Shown piece by piece: positions 1 through 8,802 of a stretch of DNA of 64,000 nt. The DNA comes from Myxococcota bacterium (GTDB lineage: Bacteria > Myxococcota_A > UBA9160 > SMWR01), in contig JBCCEW010000004.1 in NCBI GenBank assembly GCA_039030075.1, forward strand, positions 151,826 to 215,825, in the 5' to 3' direction. Position 1 is the first letter of the stretch, and the number at the start of each line of letters is the position of its first letter. Both the position numbers and the translations under genes were made by a program. The notes under the pieces are model-generated. The model made no database searches and was not told where the DNA came from. It worked only from the letters and a program-made list of their open reading frames with translations.

Positions 1-77
1 GTGGCGCCCTCGACGTCGACGAGCGCGCGCCCCTCGGTGGGACCCTGGTACGGCGGCGGAATCTTGACGTTGGGCAT
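1..77 (-). CDS. MoaD/ThiS-like sulfur-carrier protein, N-terminal fragment
   Basis: Only the first 25 codons lie in the window; the gene runs off the left edge. The start is the ATG read from 77 leftwards, preceded by a strong AGGAGG seven bases upstream. The residues (MPNVKIPPPYQGPTEG, then a short ALVDVEG stretch) resemble the opening beta-strand of small ubiquitin-like MoaD/ThiS carriers, which donate sulfur in molybdopterin or thiamin synthesis. The diagnostic C-terminal Gly-Gly is outside the window, so the assignment rests on the N-terminal pattern alone and could be wrong. Confidence 0.45.
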   Translation of the reverse strand, partial: MPNVKIPPPYQGPTEGRALVDVEGA

Positions 78-169
78 GGCGTCCTCCTGGCGAGCGCCGA
101 TGGTAGGGGCCGGTCTCAGGCGCCGCTCGCGCGGGCGCGGCGCTCCGGCTCTTGAGACGCGGCGCTGGA

Positions 170-1009
170 CTAGGCGCTCGGGTCGCGGTGGGCGTAGTAG
201 GCGCGCCGGGCCGGAATCGCCCAGAACCGCTCGTCGGGTACGTCGAAGGGTCGCTCCGCTCCTTCGTCGGGCAGCCAGGCCGTGAGGAACCCATCGCGGC
301 CTCGGCCGTGATGGACACAACCGGTGTCCAGACCGCGCAGGCCGGCGCCGACGTGGAGCCCCTGCAGCGCCCAGTGGCCGTAGACGACACCGTAGTCGTG
401 GCCGCCCTGCCCCCAGATCGCGTGCCAGGGCTGCCAGGGCTCGGCTTCGGGGAGCTCGGAGGACCAGGCTCCGCCGGCATCGACGCTGCGGCAGCGGGTC
501 AGGCGCCCCAGGCGGTCGTCGCGGGGGGCGGTGCTGCCGAGGAAATCGGCGAGGTCGGCGCCCGCGAGGTCTGCCTCGAGCTCCCGCGCCGTTTTCTCGA
601 GCTGGGCAAGGTCCCAGTCCGGGTGGACGCTCGCGTGGACCATCGCGAACGCCTGTTCCCCCAGCCGGCCCGTGACGACCAGGGGGCGTTCGCGCAGCCA
701 GTCCACCCATTCGCTGGCGGTCGGGTGATCGAGGACGTCCTGGAAGGAGTCGAAGGGCGACACCGACCGCAGCCCCAGCCAGCAGCGCAGGAGCGAGATC
801 TCGTGATTGCCGAGGATGTATTGGGCGCGGCCCGCCTCGACCAGCTCGCGGACCTGGCGCAGCGGCCCCAGGTTTTCGGGGCCCCGGTTGATCAGGTCTC
901 CGACCACCCAGAGCTCGAAGTCGCGGCCGAACTCCCGCTCGGCCCGGGCCAGCAGCTCGGCGAGTTCGTCCGCGCAGCCCTGCACGTCCCCCACGAAGAT
1001 CCTCTGCAC
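170..1009 (-). CDS. apaH: ApaH-like symmetrical diadenosine tetraphosphatase
   Basis: A 279-aa metallophosphoesterase, close to the usual 280 aa of ApaH, which splits Ap4A into two ADP. The motifs are in order: GDVQG near residue 8, GDLINRGP near 38 and GNHE near 68 (metal ligands), then YGHWALQG and GLDTGC near the C-terminus as in ApaH. I chose the GTG at 1009 because the protein then opens VQRIFVGDVQG exactly as family members do, with a GGGGA upstream; the open frame extends upstream to 1261 but that sequence is low-quality arginine-rich text. It is divergent from the DHH gene at 1274. A related PrpE-like phosphatase role is possible. Confidence 0.8.
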   Translation of the reverse strand: MQRIFVGDVQGCADELAELLARAEREFGRDFELWVVGDLINRGPENLGPLRQVRELVEAGRAQYILGNHEISLLRCWLGLRSVSPFDSFQDVLDHPTASEWVDWLRERPLVVTGRLGEQAFAMVHASVHPDWDLAQLEKTARELEADLAGADLADFLGSTAPRDDRLGRLTRCRSVDAGGAWSSELPEAEPWQPWHAIWGQGGHDYGVVYGHWALQGLHVGAGLRGLDTGCVHHGRGRDGFLTAWLPDEGAERPFDVPDERFWAIPARRAYYAHRDPSA

Positions 1010-1273
1010 GCGTCCGTTTTCCCCGAGCTGGCGGCCTGACGCAAGGGATCGCGTGGCGGAAGTCGATTTTCCCGCGGGGAAAGTTGCCGGTTCGGCGATC
1101 TTGACGGTTGGCCGATGGGGGGACAACTTCGACCCTCGATCCGCTTCCAGGCGATTTCGCATCCACTCGTGGCGGGCGATTCCAGCGCCCCCCGATTTCA
1201 TCGGCCTCTGGTGCCGAGCCTTCCCCGTCTCCCGGTCGCGTTTCCGCAACCGCGATCCCATTCAGGAGTCCCG

Positions 1274-2668
1274 TTGAGCAGCCGGATCATCGTGTGTGAT
1301 GGCTTGCGGTCCGCGCGGCTGTGGAGCCGCATCGGCGCGGGCGAGGACGAGGTCCTGACCTGGATCCCGCGGCCGGAGGAGTCCGCCCGCTCGCGGCCGA
1401 CGGGCTTCGCCGCCTTGCAGGGTGGGCTGTGCGTCGAGGCGATCGAGAAGCTGGGACCGAAGCTGGGCGACGAGTTCGCGGTGCAGACCGAGGATCCGAG
1501 CTTCGCGAAGGCGGCCGTGACGGTCCTGGGCAAAGCCGCACCGGAAGCGCCGGTGCTCGTGCTGTCGGACACGGTCGATCCGGAGGTGCTGCCCTCCCAC
1601 CCGTGCCTGCGCTCGGCCGGTCTGCGGACCCTGATCCGCGACGACGTCGACGAAGAGTTCTCGATGCTCGGAAATCTGCGGCGGGTGGTCGACATCCGCT
1701 CCCTGCTCGAGCGCCGCGAGAAGGTAGGCATCCTGCTCCAGCCCGATCCGGACCCGGACGGCATCGCGGCCGGTTACGCCCTCCGCGCCATCCTCGGTCG
1801 CAAGGCGCCGACCTCCCCGCTGATCTCCTTCGGCGAGGTGAAGCGTCCCGAGAACGTCGCGATGGTGCAGGCCCTCGGCATCGACGTGCGCACCGTGACG
1901 CACGAGGAACTGAACGACTTCGACGCCCTCGCCCTGGTGGACGTCCAGCCGACGGTGTTCGGCGAGAACCCGCCGGCCCGGGTGCGCTCGGTCGACGTCG
2001 TCATCGATCACCACCCCGAGCGCACGGGCTACGACGCCCAGATTCGCGACATCCGCTCGAGCTACGGCGCGACGGCGACGATCCTCACCGAGTACCTCCG
2101 GGCCGCCGGCGTCGAGGTGAAGCCGAAGCTCGCGACCGCCCTCACCTACGGCATCAAGAGTGACACCCAGCTGCTCGGTCGAGAGACCAGCTCCCGGGAC
2201 ATGTCGGCCTTCGCCTATCTGCACGGGCTCCACAGTGCGGCGCTGCTGCGGCGCATCGAGCGCCCGGCGCTGCCGACGGAAGCGTTGCGCACGCTCGGTA
2301 AGGCGCTCGCGAAGACGGAAGTCGTCGACGACCTGCACATCCTGGTGCTCGGTCGGGTCCGCGAGGACGTGATCCCCCAGGTGGCCGACCTCGCCCTGCA
2401 GGCCGAGGGCGCCGAGTGGGCGATCGCCGCCGGAACGGTCGGCGGCGACCTGGTGTTCTCGGTGCGCAACGTCGGGTACGTCCGCGCCGCTGGCGAAGTC
2501 GTGCGCGCCGTGGTCGAAGGCCTCGGCGTCGGCGGTGGGCACCGCTCGATGGCGAAGGGCATCATTCCGCTGAAGGCGTTCCGCGAGACCTACGGAAGCG
2601 CCACCCGCGATCGGGTGCGCGAGGTACTCCACCAGGCCTTCGTCGCGGCGATCAACCGCGAGAGCTGA
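1274..2668 (+). CDS. DHH-family phosphoesterase with N-terminal nucleotide-binding-like domain
   Basis: 464 aa from a TTG start that sits five bases after AGGAG; the in-frame ATG at 1115 would add unconserved residues. Residues 1-120 look like a TrkA/RCK-type Rossmann segment (VLVLSDTVDPEVLPSHPCL). The DHH domain follows, with QPDPDPDGIAAG near 155, DVQP near 220, the signature DHHPE near 240 and GIKSDT near 290. The DHHA1 part ends with GGGHRSMAKG near 425. DHH enzymes hydrolyse oligonucleotides, cyclic dinucleotides or pyrophosphate. The specific substrate cannot be read from sequence, but RecJ and GdpP are excluded by length and missing domains. Confidence 0.8.
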   Translation: MSSRIIVCDGLRSARLWSRIGAGEDEVLTWIPRPEESARSRPTGFAALQGGLCVEAIEKLGPKLGDEFAVQTEDPSFAKAAVTVLGKAAPEAPVLVLSDTVDPEVLPSHPCLRSAGLRTLIRDDVDEEFSMLGNLRRVVDIRSLLERREKVGILLQPDPDPDGIAAGYALRAILGRKAPTSPLISFGEVKRPENVAMVQALGIDVRTVTHEELNDFDALALVDVQPTVFGENPPARVRSVDVVIDHHPERTGYDAQIRDIRSSYGATATILTEYLRAAGVEVKPKLATALTYGIKSDTQLLGRETSSRDMSAFAYLHGLHSAALLRRIERPALPTEALRTLGKALAKTEVVDDLHILVLGRVREDVIPQVADLALQAEGAEWAIAAGTVGGDLVFSVRNVGYVRAAGEVVRAVVEGLGVGGGHRSMAKGIIPLKAFRETYGSATRDRVREVLHQAFVAAINRES

Positions 2669-2700
2669 GCGCGCTAGCCGGACTGGGACGAGCCGGGGAG

Positions 2701-3414
2701 CTAGACCGGGTCGCGTTCCGGAGCCGGATCCGGGTGCGCCGCGATGAACGCCTCGACCCGCTGATAGTCGGCGTCCGTGGCGTAGGCGAAGACGACGCCG
2801 ACACCGGCGCGCACACCCCAGGCGGGCTCCTGGATCCGGATCACGCGGCCCCGCGCTTCGACCGGGTCGCCGTCGAGTTCGAGGCGCAGGAGCAACTCGG
2901 TGCCAACGGGGACGGGCGCCGGCGTGGCCACCAGCGCGCCGCTGATGCTCATGTCGAGCACCTCGCAGGTGACCTGCGGCATCGCGCTGCCGGCATCGAC
3001 CACGTCCGCGCGGGTAGCGGGCCGCGAGCGGATCCGGGGCGGAGACGCCCGCAACGGCCCGCGCGCCAGCAACAGTGCCCGGGCGATCTCGCCGAGCGAG
3101 ATCGGCTTCGTCAGGTACGCGGAAGCACCGAGTGCGAGTGCGCGTTCGCGCTCCGCCGGGTTGGGTCGCGCGGTCACGGCAAGACGGGGCGCGGTCGCGC
3201 CGGCGTCATTCAGCTCCGCAAGCCAGTCGAGCGCACCCTTCAACTCGAGGTCGAGGATCACGACCGGGTCGTCGAGGTCCTCGGCGAGCCGGCGCGCCGT
3301 CTCGACGTCGTCGGCCTCTCGAGATTCGGCGCACTGGAAGCGAAGCGAGCGCAACAAGAGGGAGCGCGCCACCGACGACGCGTCGACCACCAATCCACTC
3401 GCGTATCCGGCCAA
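2701..3414 (-). CDS. Receiver-PilZ two-domain protein
   Basis: 237 aa from a TTG start nine bases after AAGGAGG. The N-terminal half is a response-regulator receiver: LVVDASS near residue 7, the phospho-acceptor strand VVILDLEL near 50 and TKPIS near 100. The second acidic residue of the usual DD pair is Ala, so Mg2+ binding may be weakened. The C-terminal half is a PilZ domain (RxxxR-type start near 130, then DMSISGALV, matching D/NxSxxG), which in characterised proteins binds c-di-GMP. It lies 38 bases downstream of the membrane aldo/keto reductase on the same strand, so the two may be cotranscribed. Likely role: phosphorylation or c-di-GMP responsive adaptor; no output domain is present. 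Confidence 0.8.
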   Translation of the reverse strand: MAGYASGLVVDASSVARSLLLRSLRFQCAESREADDVETARRLAEDLDDPVVILDLELKGALDWLAELNDAGATAPRLAVTARPNPAERERALALGASAYLTKPISLGEIARALLLARGPLRASPPRIRSRPATRADVVDAGSAMPQVTCEVLDMSISGALVATPAPVPVGTELLLRLELDGDPVEARGRVIRIQEPAWGVRAGVGVVFAYATDADYQRVEAFIAAHPDPAPERDPV

Positions 3415-3452
3415 GGCGGCTCGCCTCCTTGGCCGGACTCTTCGGTTGACCG

Positions 3453-5006
3453 CTAGCCGAGAGTGAGGAGATCGTGGGCCCCGCGCATACGGGTGGGAAT
3501 GTCCACACCCACCGGGCAACTCCCGAGACACGGTCCGCTACACGACAGGCAGGCGCTGGCGTTCTTCGGCAGCTCCGCGTAGCGCTGCAGGCCTTCCTTC
3601 TGCTGACCGTAGTCCTCGAAGTACATGCGGTGGCGCAGCACGTCGTGGATCGGGAGATCCTCGGGACAGCTGCTGAGGCACGCCCCGCAGTGCGGACCGC
3701 AGTAGGTGCCGGCGATCTGGCGATCGTACTCACGGAGCAGGGCAATGTCGGCGTCGCTGAGCTTGCCGCCGGAAGCAGCCAGATACTCGTCGACGTGCTG
3801 GAGCTCGAAGAACGAAATCACCGCGCACGAGACGTCCTCGTTGGCGAGCGCCCACTTGAGCGCCGCCTGGGAGTAGCTGTCGGCGTACTTCTGGAAGTCC
3901 ATCAAACCGCGGTGCTTCGCGCCCTTCAGCGTCTTCATCGCGACCACGCCCATGTCCTGCTCGGCACGCGCGCGGCGGAAGAGCTCGTTCATCGGCGCCC
4001 AGATGCCGTGGTGGTACGCGACCATCATCACGTCGAAGCGAGACGAATCGATGCCCGCGTTGACGGTGTCGACGAGGTTGGGCGTGTGGGTCGAGAAGCC
4101 GAGGAAACGCACCTTGCCGGCTTCCTTCAGACGATCGAAGGCCTCGTGGACGTTCGGATCCATCAGCCGCTCTTCGGTGTCGACCGAGTGCACGTGACAC
4201 AGGTCGACGTAGTCGGTACCGAGGCGCTGCAGACTGGCCTCGACGGCTTCGATGTACTTCTCCGGCGACGTGCCGGCGGGCAGGTGACCGATCGGCGTGC
4301 AGAACTTCGTCGCGATGAAGATCTGGTCGCGCGGGATCGACTTCAGCGCCTTCCCCATCGCCTGCTCGCTGCCCGAGCCGGCGTAGTCCGGGGAGGTGTC
4401 GAAGTAGTTGACGCCGCGCTCGATCGCGAGCCGGGCGATCTGCTCGCCGTTCTCGCCGCGGATCGAGCCGGTGCCCAGGACGATGTCGGAGACGTTCCAC
4501 TCGGTGCGACCGAAACGGCGGTACTCCTGGACGCGGCTGCCTTTCCAGGAGTCCTTCCACTCGGGATGGGTCTCGGGCACCCCCTCGTCCGAGAAGATGT
4601 CGGTCAGCACGGGGCGCCAGCCCTTCGTCCCGGTCCCGACGCCGTACATCGCACGCGCAGCACCAGCCGCGCCAGCTGCCACGACGGAGCCCAGAGCCAC
4701 GCCGGCCCCGCTGCCCGCGCCGGTCAGGAAGCTGCGGCGACCGGGATCGACGCTGGCGGCGACCGAGCGCTTCACCAGCCAGAAGCCGAAGCCGCCCAAC
4801 GCCAACAGGGTGAGGACTGCCCAGACGAGGCCGCCAATCGCCCGCGTGGCACCGGGGGCAAGGGACTGGAAGAACTCGCCCGCCCAGAAGCCACTGGCGT
4901 CGAGACCGATCGACGAGTCGTAGAGGAGGCCTCCGACGATGACGAATCCGAAAACGAGCGCGACTCCGATGGCCAGGAGAGCGGCGTTGCGGGGACGGGC
5001 GAACAT
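3453..5006 (-). CDS. Membrane-anchored aldo/keto reductase with C-terminal Fe-S cluster region
   Basis: 517 aa from the ATG at 5006 (GGAGGAG six bases upstream). Two predicted membrane segments (about 8-28 and 57-78) precede a twin-arginine-like RRSFL at 90 with an alanine/glycine-rich hydrophobic run. The aldo/keto reductase barrel follows (FDTSPDYAGSGSEQAMGKAL, IATKF, CHVHS), with the Asp-Tyr-Lys-His catalytic set visible. The C-terminus carries two cysteine clusters, CGPHCGACLSSCP and CLSCSGPCLGSCP, typical of ferredoxin-like 4Fe-4S domains in this AKR subgroup. The two membrane segments plus a Tat-like motif suggest that the reductase domain is attached to the membrane, possibly outside the cytoplasm. 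The substrate is unknown. Confidence 0.85.
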   Translation of the reverse strand: MFARPRNAALLAIGVALVFGFVIVGGLLYDSSIGLDASGFWAGEFFQSLAPGATRAIGGLVWAVLTLLALGGFGFWLVKRSVAASVDPGRRSFLTGAGSGAGVALGSVVAAGAAGAARAMYGVGTGTKGWRPVLTDIFSDEGVPETHPEWKDSWKGSRVQEYRRFGRTEWNVSDIVLGTGSIRGENGEQIARLAIERGVNYFDTSPDYAGSGSEQAMGKALKSIPRDQIFIATKFCTPIGHLPAGTSPEKYIEAVEASLQRLGTDYVDLCHVHSVDTEERLMDPNVHEAFDRLKEAGKVRFLGFSTHTPNLVDTVNAGIDSSRFDVMMVAYHHGIWAPMNELFRRARAEQDMGVVAMKTLKGAKHRGLMDFQKYADSYSQAALKWALANEDVSCAVISFFELQHVDEYLAASGGKLSDADIALLREYDRQIAGTYCGPHCGACLSSCPEDLPIHDVLRHRMYFEDYGQQKEGLQRYAELPKNASACLSCSGPCLGSCPVGVDIPTRMRGAHDLLTLG

Positions 5007-5175
5007 GGCGACTCCTCCGATAAGAGAATCCGGGCGTACCGGCCCGAGGGCTGGAGCGACGCGCCCAACAGTGGTTGGCGCAGTATAGACGGGCCTCGCC
5101 CCGGCCCGCCGTGCGGCCGCTGGTCGGCCCGGCAGGGGGCGGGGTAGGCTTCCGGGTCGAGGTTCCCGGAGAGTC

Positions 5176-5640
5176 ATGTCTCGCCCCGTCGTCATCCCGA
5201 GTATGAGCGCTGCGCGCCACTACCAGGGCACCGAGCTCGGCGCGACCGAGTGGGTCACGATCGATCAGGCCCGGATCGACGGGTTCGCGGCCGCTACCGG
5301 GGACACCCGCTGGATCCACGTCGATCCCGAGCGGGCCGCGGTCGAGTCGCCCTGGAAGAGCACCATTGCCGACGGCCTGCTGCTCCTCTCGCTGATTCCC
5401 GATCTGCTGCCCCAGCTGATCGTGCTGATCGGGTGGTCGAAGGCCATCAACACGGGTGTCGATCACACCGAGTTCCCGGGCGTCGTCACGGCCGGGTCGC
5501 GGGTGCGGCTCGGGGCGCGGTTGGCCCGGGCGCGCGTCCTTCCGAACGGCTGCCGGCTGGGCTTCGATGCCTGGTTCGACATCGAGGGAAGCGAAACGCC
5601 GGGCTGCCGAACCCGCGTGAACTACGCCTATTTCGAATAG
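5176..5640 (+). CDS. MaoC/NodN-like hot-dog hydratase
   Basis: 154 aa, the usual size of NodN-like MaoC dehydratases, which hydrate or dehydrate acyl-CoA thioesters. The hydratase-2 signature is visible (FAAATGDTRWIHVD, residues 37-50), giving candidate catalytic Asp43 and His48, followed by IADGLLLLSL where most relatives have IAHG. The start ATG follows GGAGAG at 5168-5173. The gene is divergent from the aldo/keto reductase and stands 126 bases before mscS, so no clear operon partner is visible. The acyl substrate cannot be deduced. Confidence 0.85.
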   Translation: MSRPVVIPSMSAARHYQGTELGATEWVTIDQARIDGFAAATGDTRWIHVDPERAAVESPWKSTIADGLLLLSLIPDLLPQLIVLIGWSKAINTGVDHTEFPGVVTAGSRVRLGARLARARVLPNGCRLGFDAWFDIEGSETPGCRTRVNYAYFE

Positions 5641-5766
5641 GACGCTCCCGGCACACACCGCTTTGCGAGCCGCCCCGCGACGTGATACCCCGCGGTGCTC
5701 GAAGCGGATGTGCCCGGCGCATCCGGGCGGCGGATCCGAGCGCCGGGACACGAGAGGAGTGGGCAC

Positions 5767-6618
5767 GTGGACATCAGCATGGACGAGGCGACGATTCGTC
5801 AGACCCTCGAGCGCCTGATCGAGCTGGTCTCGACCTGGGGACTCCAGGTCATCGGGGCCATCGCGGTTCTGGTGATCGGACGCATCGTCGCCGGGGCCCT
5901 GCGGAACGGTGCGACCCGCGCGCTCGAGCGTGCCGAAACCGACCCGACCCTGGTCCCGTTCATCTCGGGGATCGTCTACTACCTCGCCCTCGCCGTCGTC
6001 ATCATCGCGGTGCTCGGCCTGTTCGGCATCGAGACGACGTCGCTCGTGGCGGTGCTCGGCGCCGCCGGTCTCGCGATCGGCCTGGCTCTCCAGGGAACGC
6101 TGTCCAACTTCTCCGCCGGCGTGATGCTGCTGGTCTTCCGTCCCTTCAAGAACGGCGACTTCGTCGAGGCGTCCGGCGTCAAGGGCAGCGTCGCCCAGAT
6201 CGGCATCTTCACCACCGTGCTGAACACACCGGACAACGTGAGGATCATCATCCCCAACAGCACGATCTACAACGACACCATCACCAACTACTCGGCCTAC
6301 GATACGCGCCGCAACGACATGGTGGTGGGCGTCAGCTACGACGACGATCTGAGCGTCGCGCGCGATACGATCCTGCGCGTCCTGAACGCGGACGGTCGGG
6401 TCCTGGCCGACCCGGAGCCCGTGGTCGCCGTGTCCGAACTCGCCGACTCGTCGGTGAACTTCGTCGTGCGCCCCTGGTGCAACGCGGACGACTACTGGGA
6501 CCTGCGCTTCGATCTCACTCGAGCGTTCAAGGAACAGCTCGAGGCGGCGGGGTGCTCGATCCCCTACCCGCAGACCGATGTCCATCTCCCCCAACCCGCA
6601 GGAGCGAAGACCTCATGA
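5767..6618 (+). CDS. mscS: Small-conductance mechanosensitive channel, MscS family
   Basis: 283 aa, matching the 286 aa of E. coli MscS. Membrane helices lie near 20-42, 60-82 and 85-110. The pore helix reads LGAAGLAIGLALQGTLSNF, followed by FRPFKNGDFVEA, both family hallmarks, and the beta domain has IIIPNST. The GTG at 5767 was chosen because GAGGAG lies seven bases upstream; an ATG at 5779 is the alternative. MscS opens under membrane tension and releases solutes during osmotic downshock. Its stop overlaps the start of the BON lipoprotein by four bases (ATGA), so the two are almost certainly cotranscribed. Confidence 0.93.
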   Translation: MDISMDEATIRQTLERLIELVSTWGLQVIGAIAVLVIGRIVAGALRNGATRALERAETDPTLVPFISGIVYYLALAVVIIAVLGLFGIETTSLVAVLGAAGLAIGLALQGTLSNFSAGVMLLVFRPFKNGDFVEASGVKGSVAQIGIFTTVLNTPDNVRIIIPNSTIYNDTITNYSAYDTRRNDMVVGVSYDDDLSVARDTILRVLNADGRVLADPEPVVAVSELADSSVNFVVRPWCNADDYWDLRFDLTRAFKEQLEAAGCSIPYPQTDVHLPQPAGAKTS

Positions 6619-7124
6619 CCCCCGCAACCCCCCGACGACTCGGCCTCCTCTCTCTCGCGTGCGTGCTCGCGCTGGGAACGGCGTGCGCCGAGAAGAGCTC
6701 CGAAGAGAAGATCCTCGAGGCCAACGAGAAGGTCGAGCGCATCCAGCGCGACGTCGAGTTGGCGCAGAAGGCCGTCGAACGGGAGGTCGGCGAACTCGCG
6801 ACGGCCCAGGAAGAACTCGCCGAGGCCCAGGAGTGGCTGCGCGAGGCCCAGGAGCGCCTGTCCAACGCCGAGGTCGCCGTCGCCGAGGCGGCCGACGACG
6901 CCTACCTCTTCCGCGCGATCCAGCAGGCGCTGCTCGAGGACGCGAGCCTCGAGAAGCTCGCGATCAGCGCCCGGGTCCGGGATCGCGTCGTGACCCTCGA
7001 GGGAAGCGTCCCGAAGGAGGCCCAGCGCACGCGTGCCGAAGAGGTCGCGGCGAAGACGCTCGGCGTCGAGCGGGTCGAGAATCGGGTGACGGTGCAGGCG
7101 CCGGCGCCCCCGCCCTCGTCTTGA
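6615..7124 (+). CDS. BON-domain lipoprotein with coiled coil
   Basis: 169 aa. A signal peptide with lipobox LGTAC puts the lipidated cysteine at 24. Residues about 30-95 are a heptad-rich, Glu/Ala-rich coiled coil (ILEANEKVERIQRDVELAQ). The C-terminal third is a BON domain (LEKLAISARVRDRVVTLEG, then VERVENRVTV), a phospholipid-associated module found in envelope-stress proteins such as OsmY. The 4-bp overlap with mscS suggests a joint role in envelope tension or osmotic stress; that pairing is inference. Confidence 0.85.
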   Translation: MTPATPRRLGLLSLACVLALGTACAEKSSEEKILEANEKVERIQRDVELAQKAVEREVGELATAQEELAEAQEWLREAQERLSNAEVAVAEAADDAYLFRAIQQALLEDASLEKLAISARVRDRVVTLEGSVPKEAQRTRAEEVAAKTLGVERVENRVTVQAPAPPPSS

Positions 7125-7155
7125 CGCTCTCGCGGGGCGCCGCGATCTTCGTTCC

Positions 7156-8790
7156 ATGAGGATCGCCCTCGCACAGGTCAACCCCACCGTCGGCGACCTC
7201 GACGGCAACCGGCGGCTCGTCGAGGAAGCGGCCGAGCGCGCTGCGTCCGAGCGCGCCGATCTGCTCGTGCTGCCCGAGATGGTGCTCACCGGCTACCCGC
7301 CGATGGACCTGCTGGAGCGCGACGGCTTCGTGCGCGACCAGCTCCAGGAGCTGGCGAAGCTCGAGACCGTGTCGCAGAAGGTGGCGATCGTGCTCGGGGC
7401 GGTGCTGCCGTCCGAGCGCGGGGCGTGGCACAACGCGGCGGTCTTCCTGGCCGGCGGCAAGCGGATGGCCACGCGGGCCAAGACCCATCTGCCGACCTAC
7501 GACGTCTTCGACGAGCGCCGCTACTTCGCGCCCGCCCGGCGACGGACCCCGGTGCCCTTCGGCGACGGCGAGACGGCGCTCGGCTTGACCGTCTGCGAGG
7601 ACGTCTGGGTCGAACCCCTGGGCTACTCGATCGACCCGGCCGGCGAGCTCGCGAAGGCGGGCGCCCACCTCATCATCAATCCGTCCTGTTCGCCCTGGCA
7701 CGTTGGCAAGGCCGGCGAGCGGCGCGCGATGATCGCGCGACTCGCCGAGCGCCACGCTACGCCGGTGGTGTTCGTGAACCAGGTCGGGGGCAACGACGAG
7801 CTCGTCTTCGACGGCGGCTCCTTCATCGCCGACGGCCAGGGGCGTATCCACGGCGCCCTGCCCCTGTTCGAGCCGGCCTTCAGCGTCGTCGACCTCCCCG
7901 CTCCCGGGCTCGGGAAACGCCCGGAGGAGATCGAGGGGATGGACCGGGTCGAGCAGCTCGAAGCCGGCCTCGTCCTCGGCATTCGCGACTACTTCGGCAA
8001 GCAGGGGCTGCCGCCCGGCGCGGTGATCGGACTCTCGGGCGGCATCGACTCGGCGGTCACGGCGCACCTCGCGGCCCGCGCTCTCGGCCCGGACCGCGTA
8101 CTCGGCATCGCCATGCCGAGCCCGTTCTCCTCGGACCACAGCATCGAGGACGCGGTCGCCCTGGGCCAGAACCTCGGGATCAAGACCCAGGTGGTCGACA
8201 TCGAGAAGGTGTTCCGCGCCTACCTCGAACTCTTCGGGGAACTCTTCGGCTCGAGGGACGACTACGGACTCGCGCAGCAGAACATCCAGAGCCGCATCCG
8301 CGGCGCGCTCCTGATGGCGATCTCGAACGCCGAGGGGCGCCTGGTGCTCGCCACCGGCAACAAGAGCGAGCTCTCGGTCGGCTACTGCACGCTCTACGGC
8401 GATACCGTCGGCGGCCTCGCCGTCCTGGGCGACGTCTACAAGCGCGACGTCTACGCCCTGGCGCGGCTCGCGAACGCCCACGGCGAGCGCATTCCCCGGC
8501 GCACGATCGACAAGCCGCCGTCGGCCGAACTCGCCCCCGACCAGCTCGACACCGACGACCTGCCCGACTACGACGTCCTCGATGCGATCCTGATGCAGGC
8601 CATCGAGGGCCGGCTCGGCGCGAGCGCGATCGAACCCCCGCCTGGCGCGAGCGAGCAGCTCGTGGAACAGGTGGTCACGCGACTCGATCGCAACGAGTAC
8701 AAGCGCCGCCAGACGCCGCTGGTGATTCGCACCTCGACGAAGGCGTTCGGTACCGGACGCAGGCTCCCGATCGTTCACCGCTACGCGTAG
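7156..8790 (+). CDS. nadE: Glutamine-dependent NAD+ synthetase
   Basis: 544 aa, the two-domain form. Residues 1-255 are a nitrilase-type glutaminase with Glu (LPEM), Lys (KTHLPTYDVFDE) and Cys (TVCEDVW). Residues 280-544 are the synthetase with the PPi-loop SGGIDS near 294 and TGNKSELSVGYCTLYGD near 400. It converts deamido-NAD+ to NAD+ using glutamine-derived ammonia, the last cytoplasmic step of NAD biosynthesis. Start ATG 7156. It is convergent with the cold-shock-domain gene; a palindromic element separates them and may serve as a shared terminator. Confidence 0.95.
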   Translation: MRIALAQVNPTVGDLDGNRRLVEEAAERAASERADLLVLPEMVLTGYPPMDLLERDGFVRDQLQELAKLETVSQKVAIVLGAVLPSERGAWHNAAVFLAGGKRMATRAKTHLPTYDVFDERRYFAPARRRTPVPFGDGETALGLTVCEDVWVEPLGYSIDPAGELAKAGAHLIINPSCSPWHVGKAGERRAMIARLAERHATPVVFVNQVGGNDELVFDGGSFIADGQGRIHGALPLFEPAFSVVDLPAPGLGKRPEEIEGMDRVEQLEAGLVLGIRDYFGKQGLPPGAVIGLSGGIDSAVTAHLAARALGPDRVLGIAMPSPFSSDHSIEDAVALGQNLGIKTQVVDIEKVFRAYLELFGELFGSRDDYGLAQQNIQSRIRGALLMAISNAEGRLVLATGNKSELSVGYCTLYGDTVGGLAVLGDVYKRDVYALARLANAHGERIPRRTIDKPPSAELAPDQLDTDDLPDYDVLDAILMQAIEGRLGASAIEPPPGASEQLVEQVVTRLDRNEYKRRQTPLVIRTSTKAFGTGRRLPIVHRYA

Positions 8791-8802
8791 CGGCCCGGGG
8801 AG

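Noticed and set aside
1115-1273. Upstream extension of the DHH gene from ATG 1115
   Set aside because: It adds Pro/Ser/Arg-rich residues without conservation and lacks a ribosome-binding site; the TTG at 1274 has AGGAG.
3730-6594. 954-codon minus-strand open frame
   Set aside because: It runs opposite the MaoC and MscS genes and out of frame with the reductase; no recognisable motif and implausible composition.
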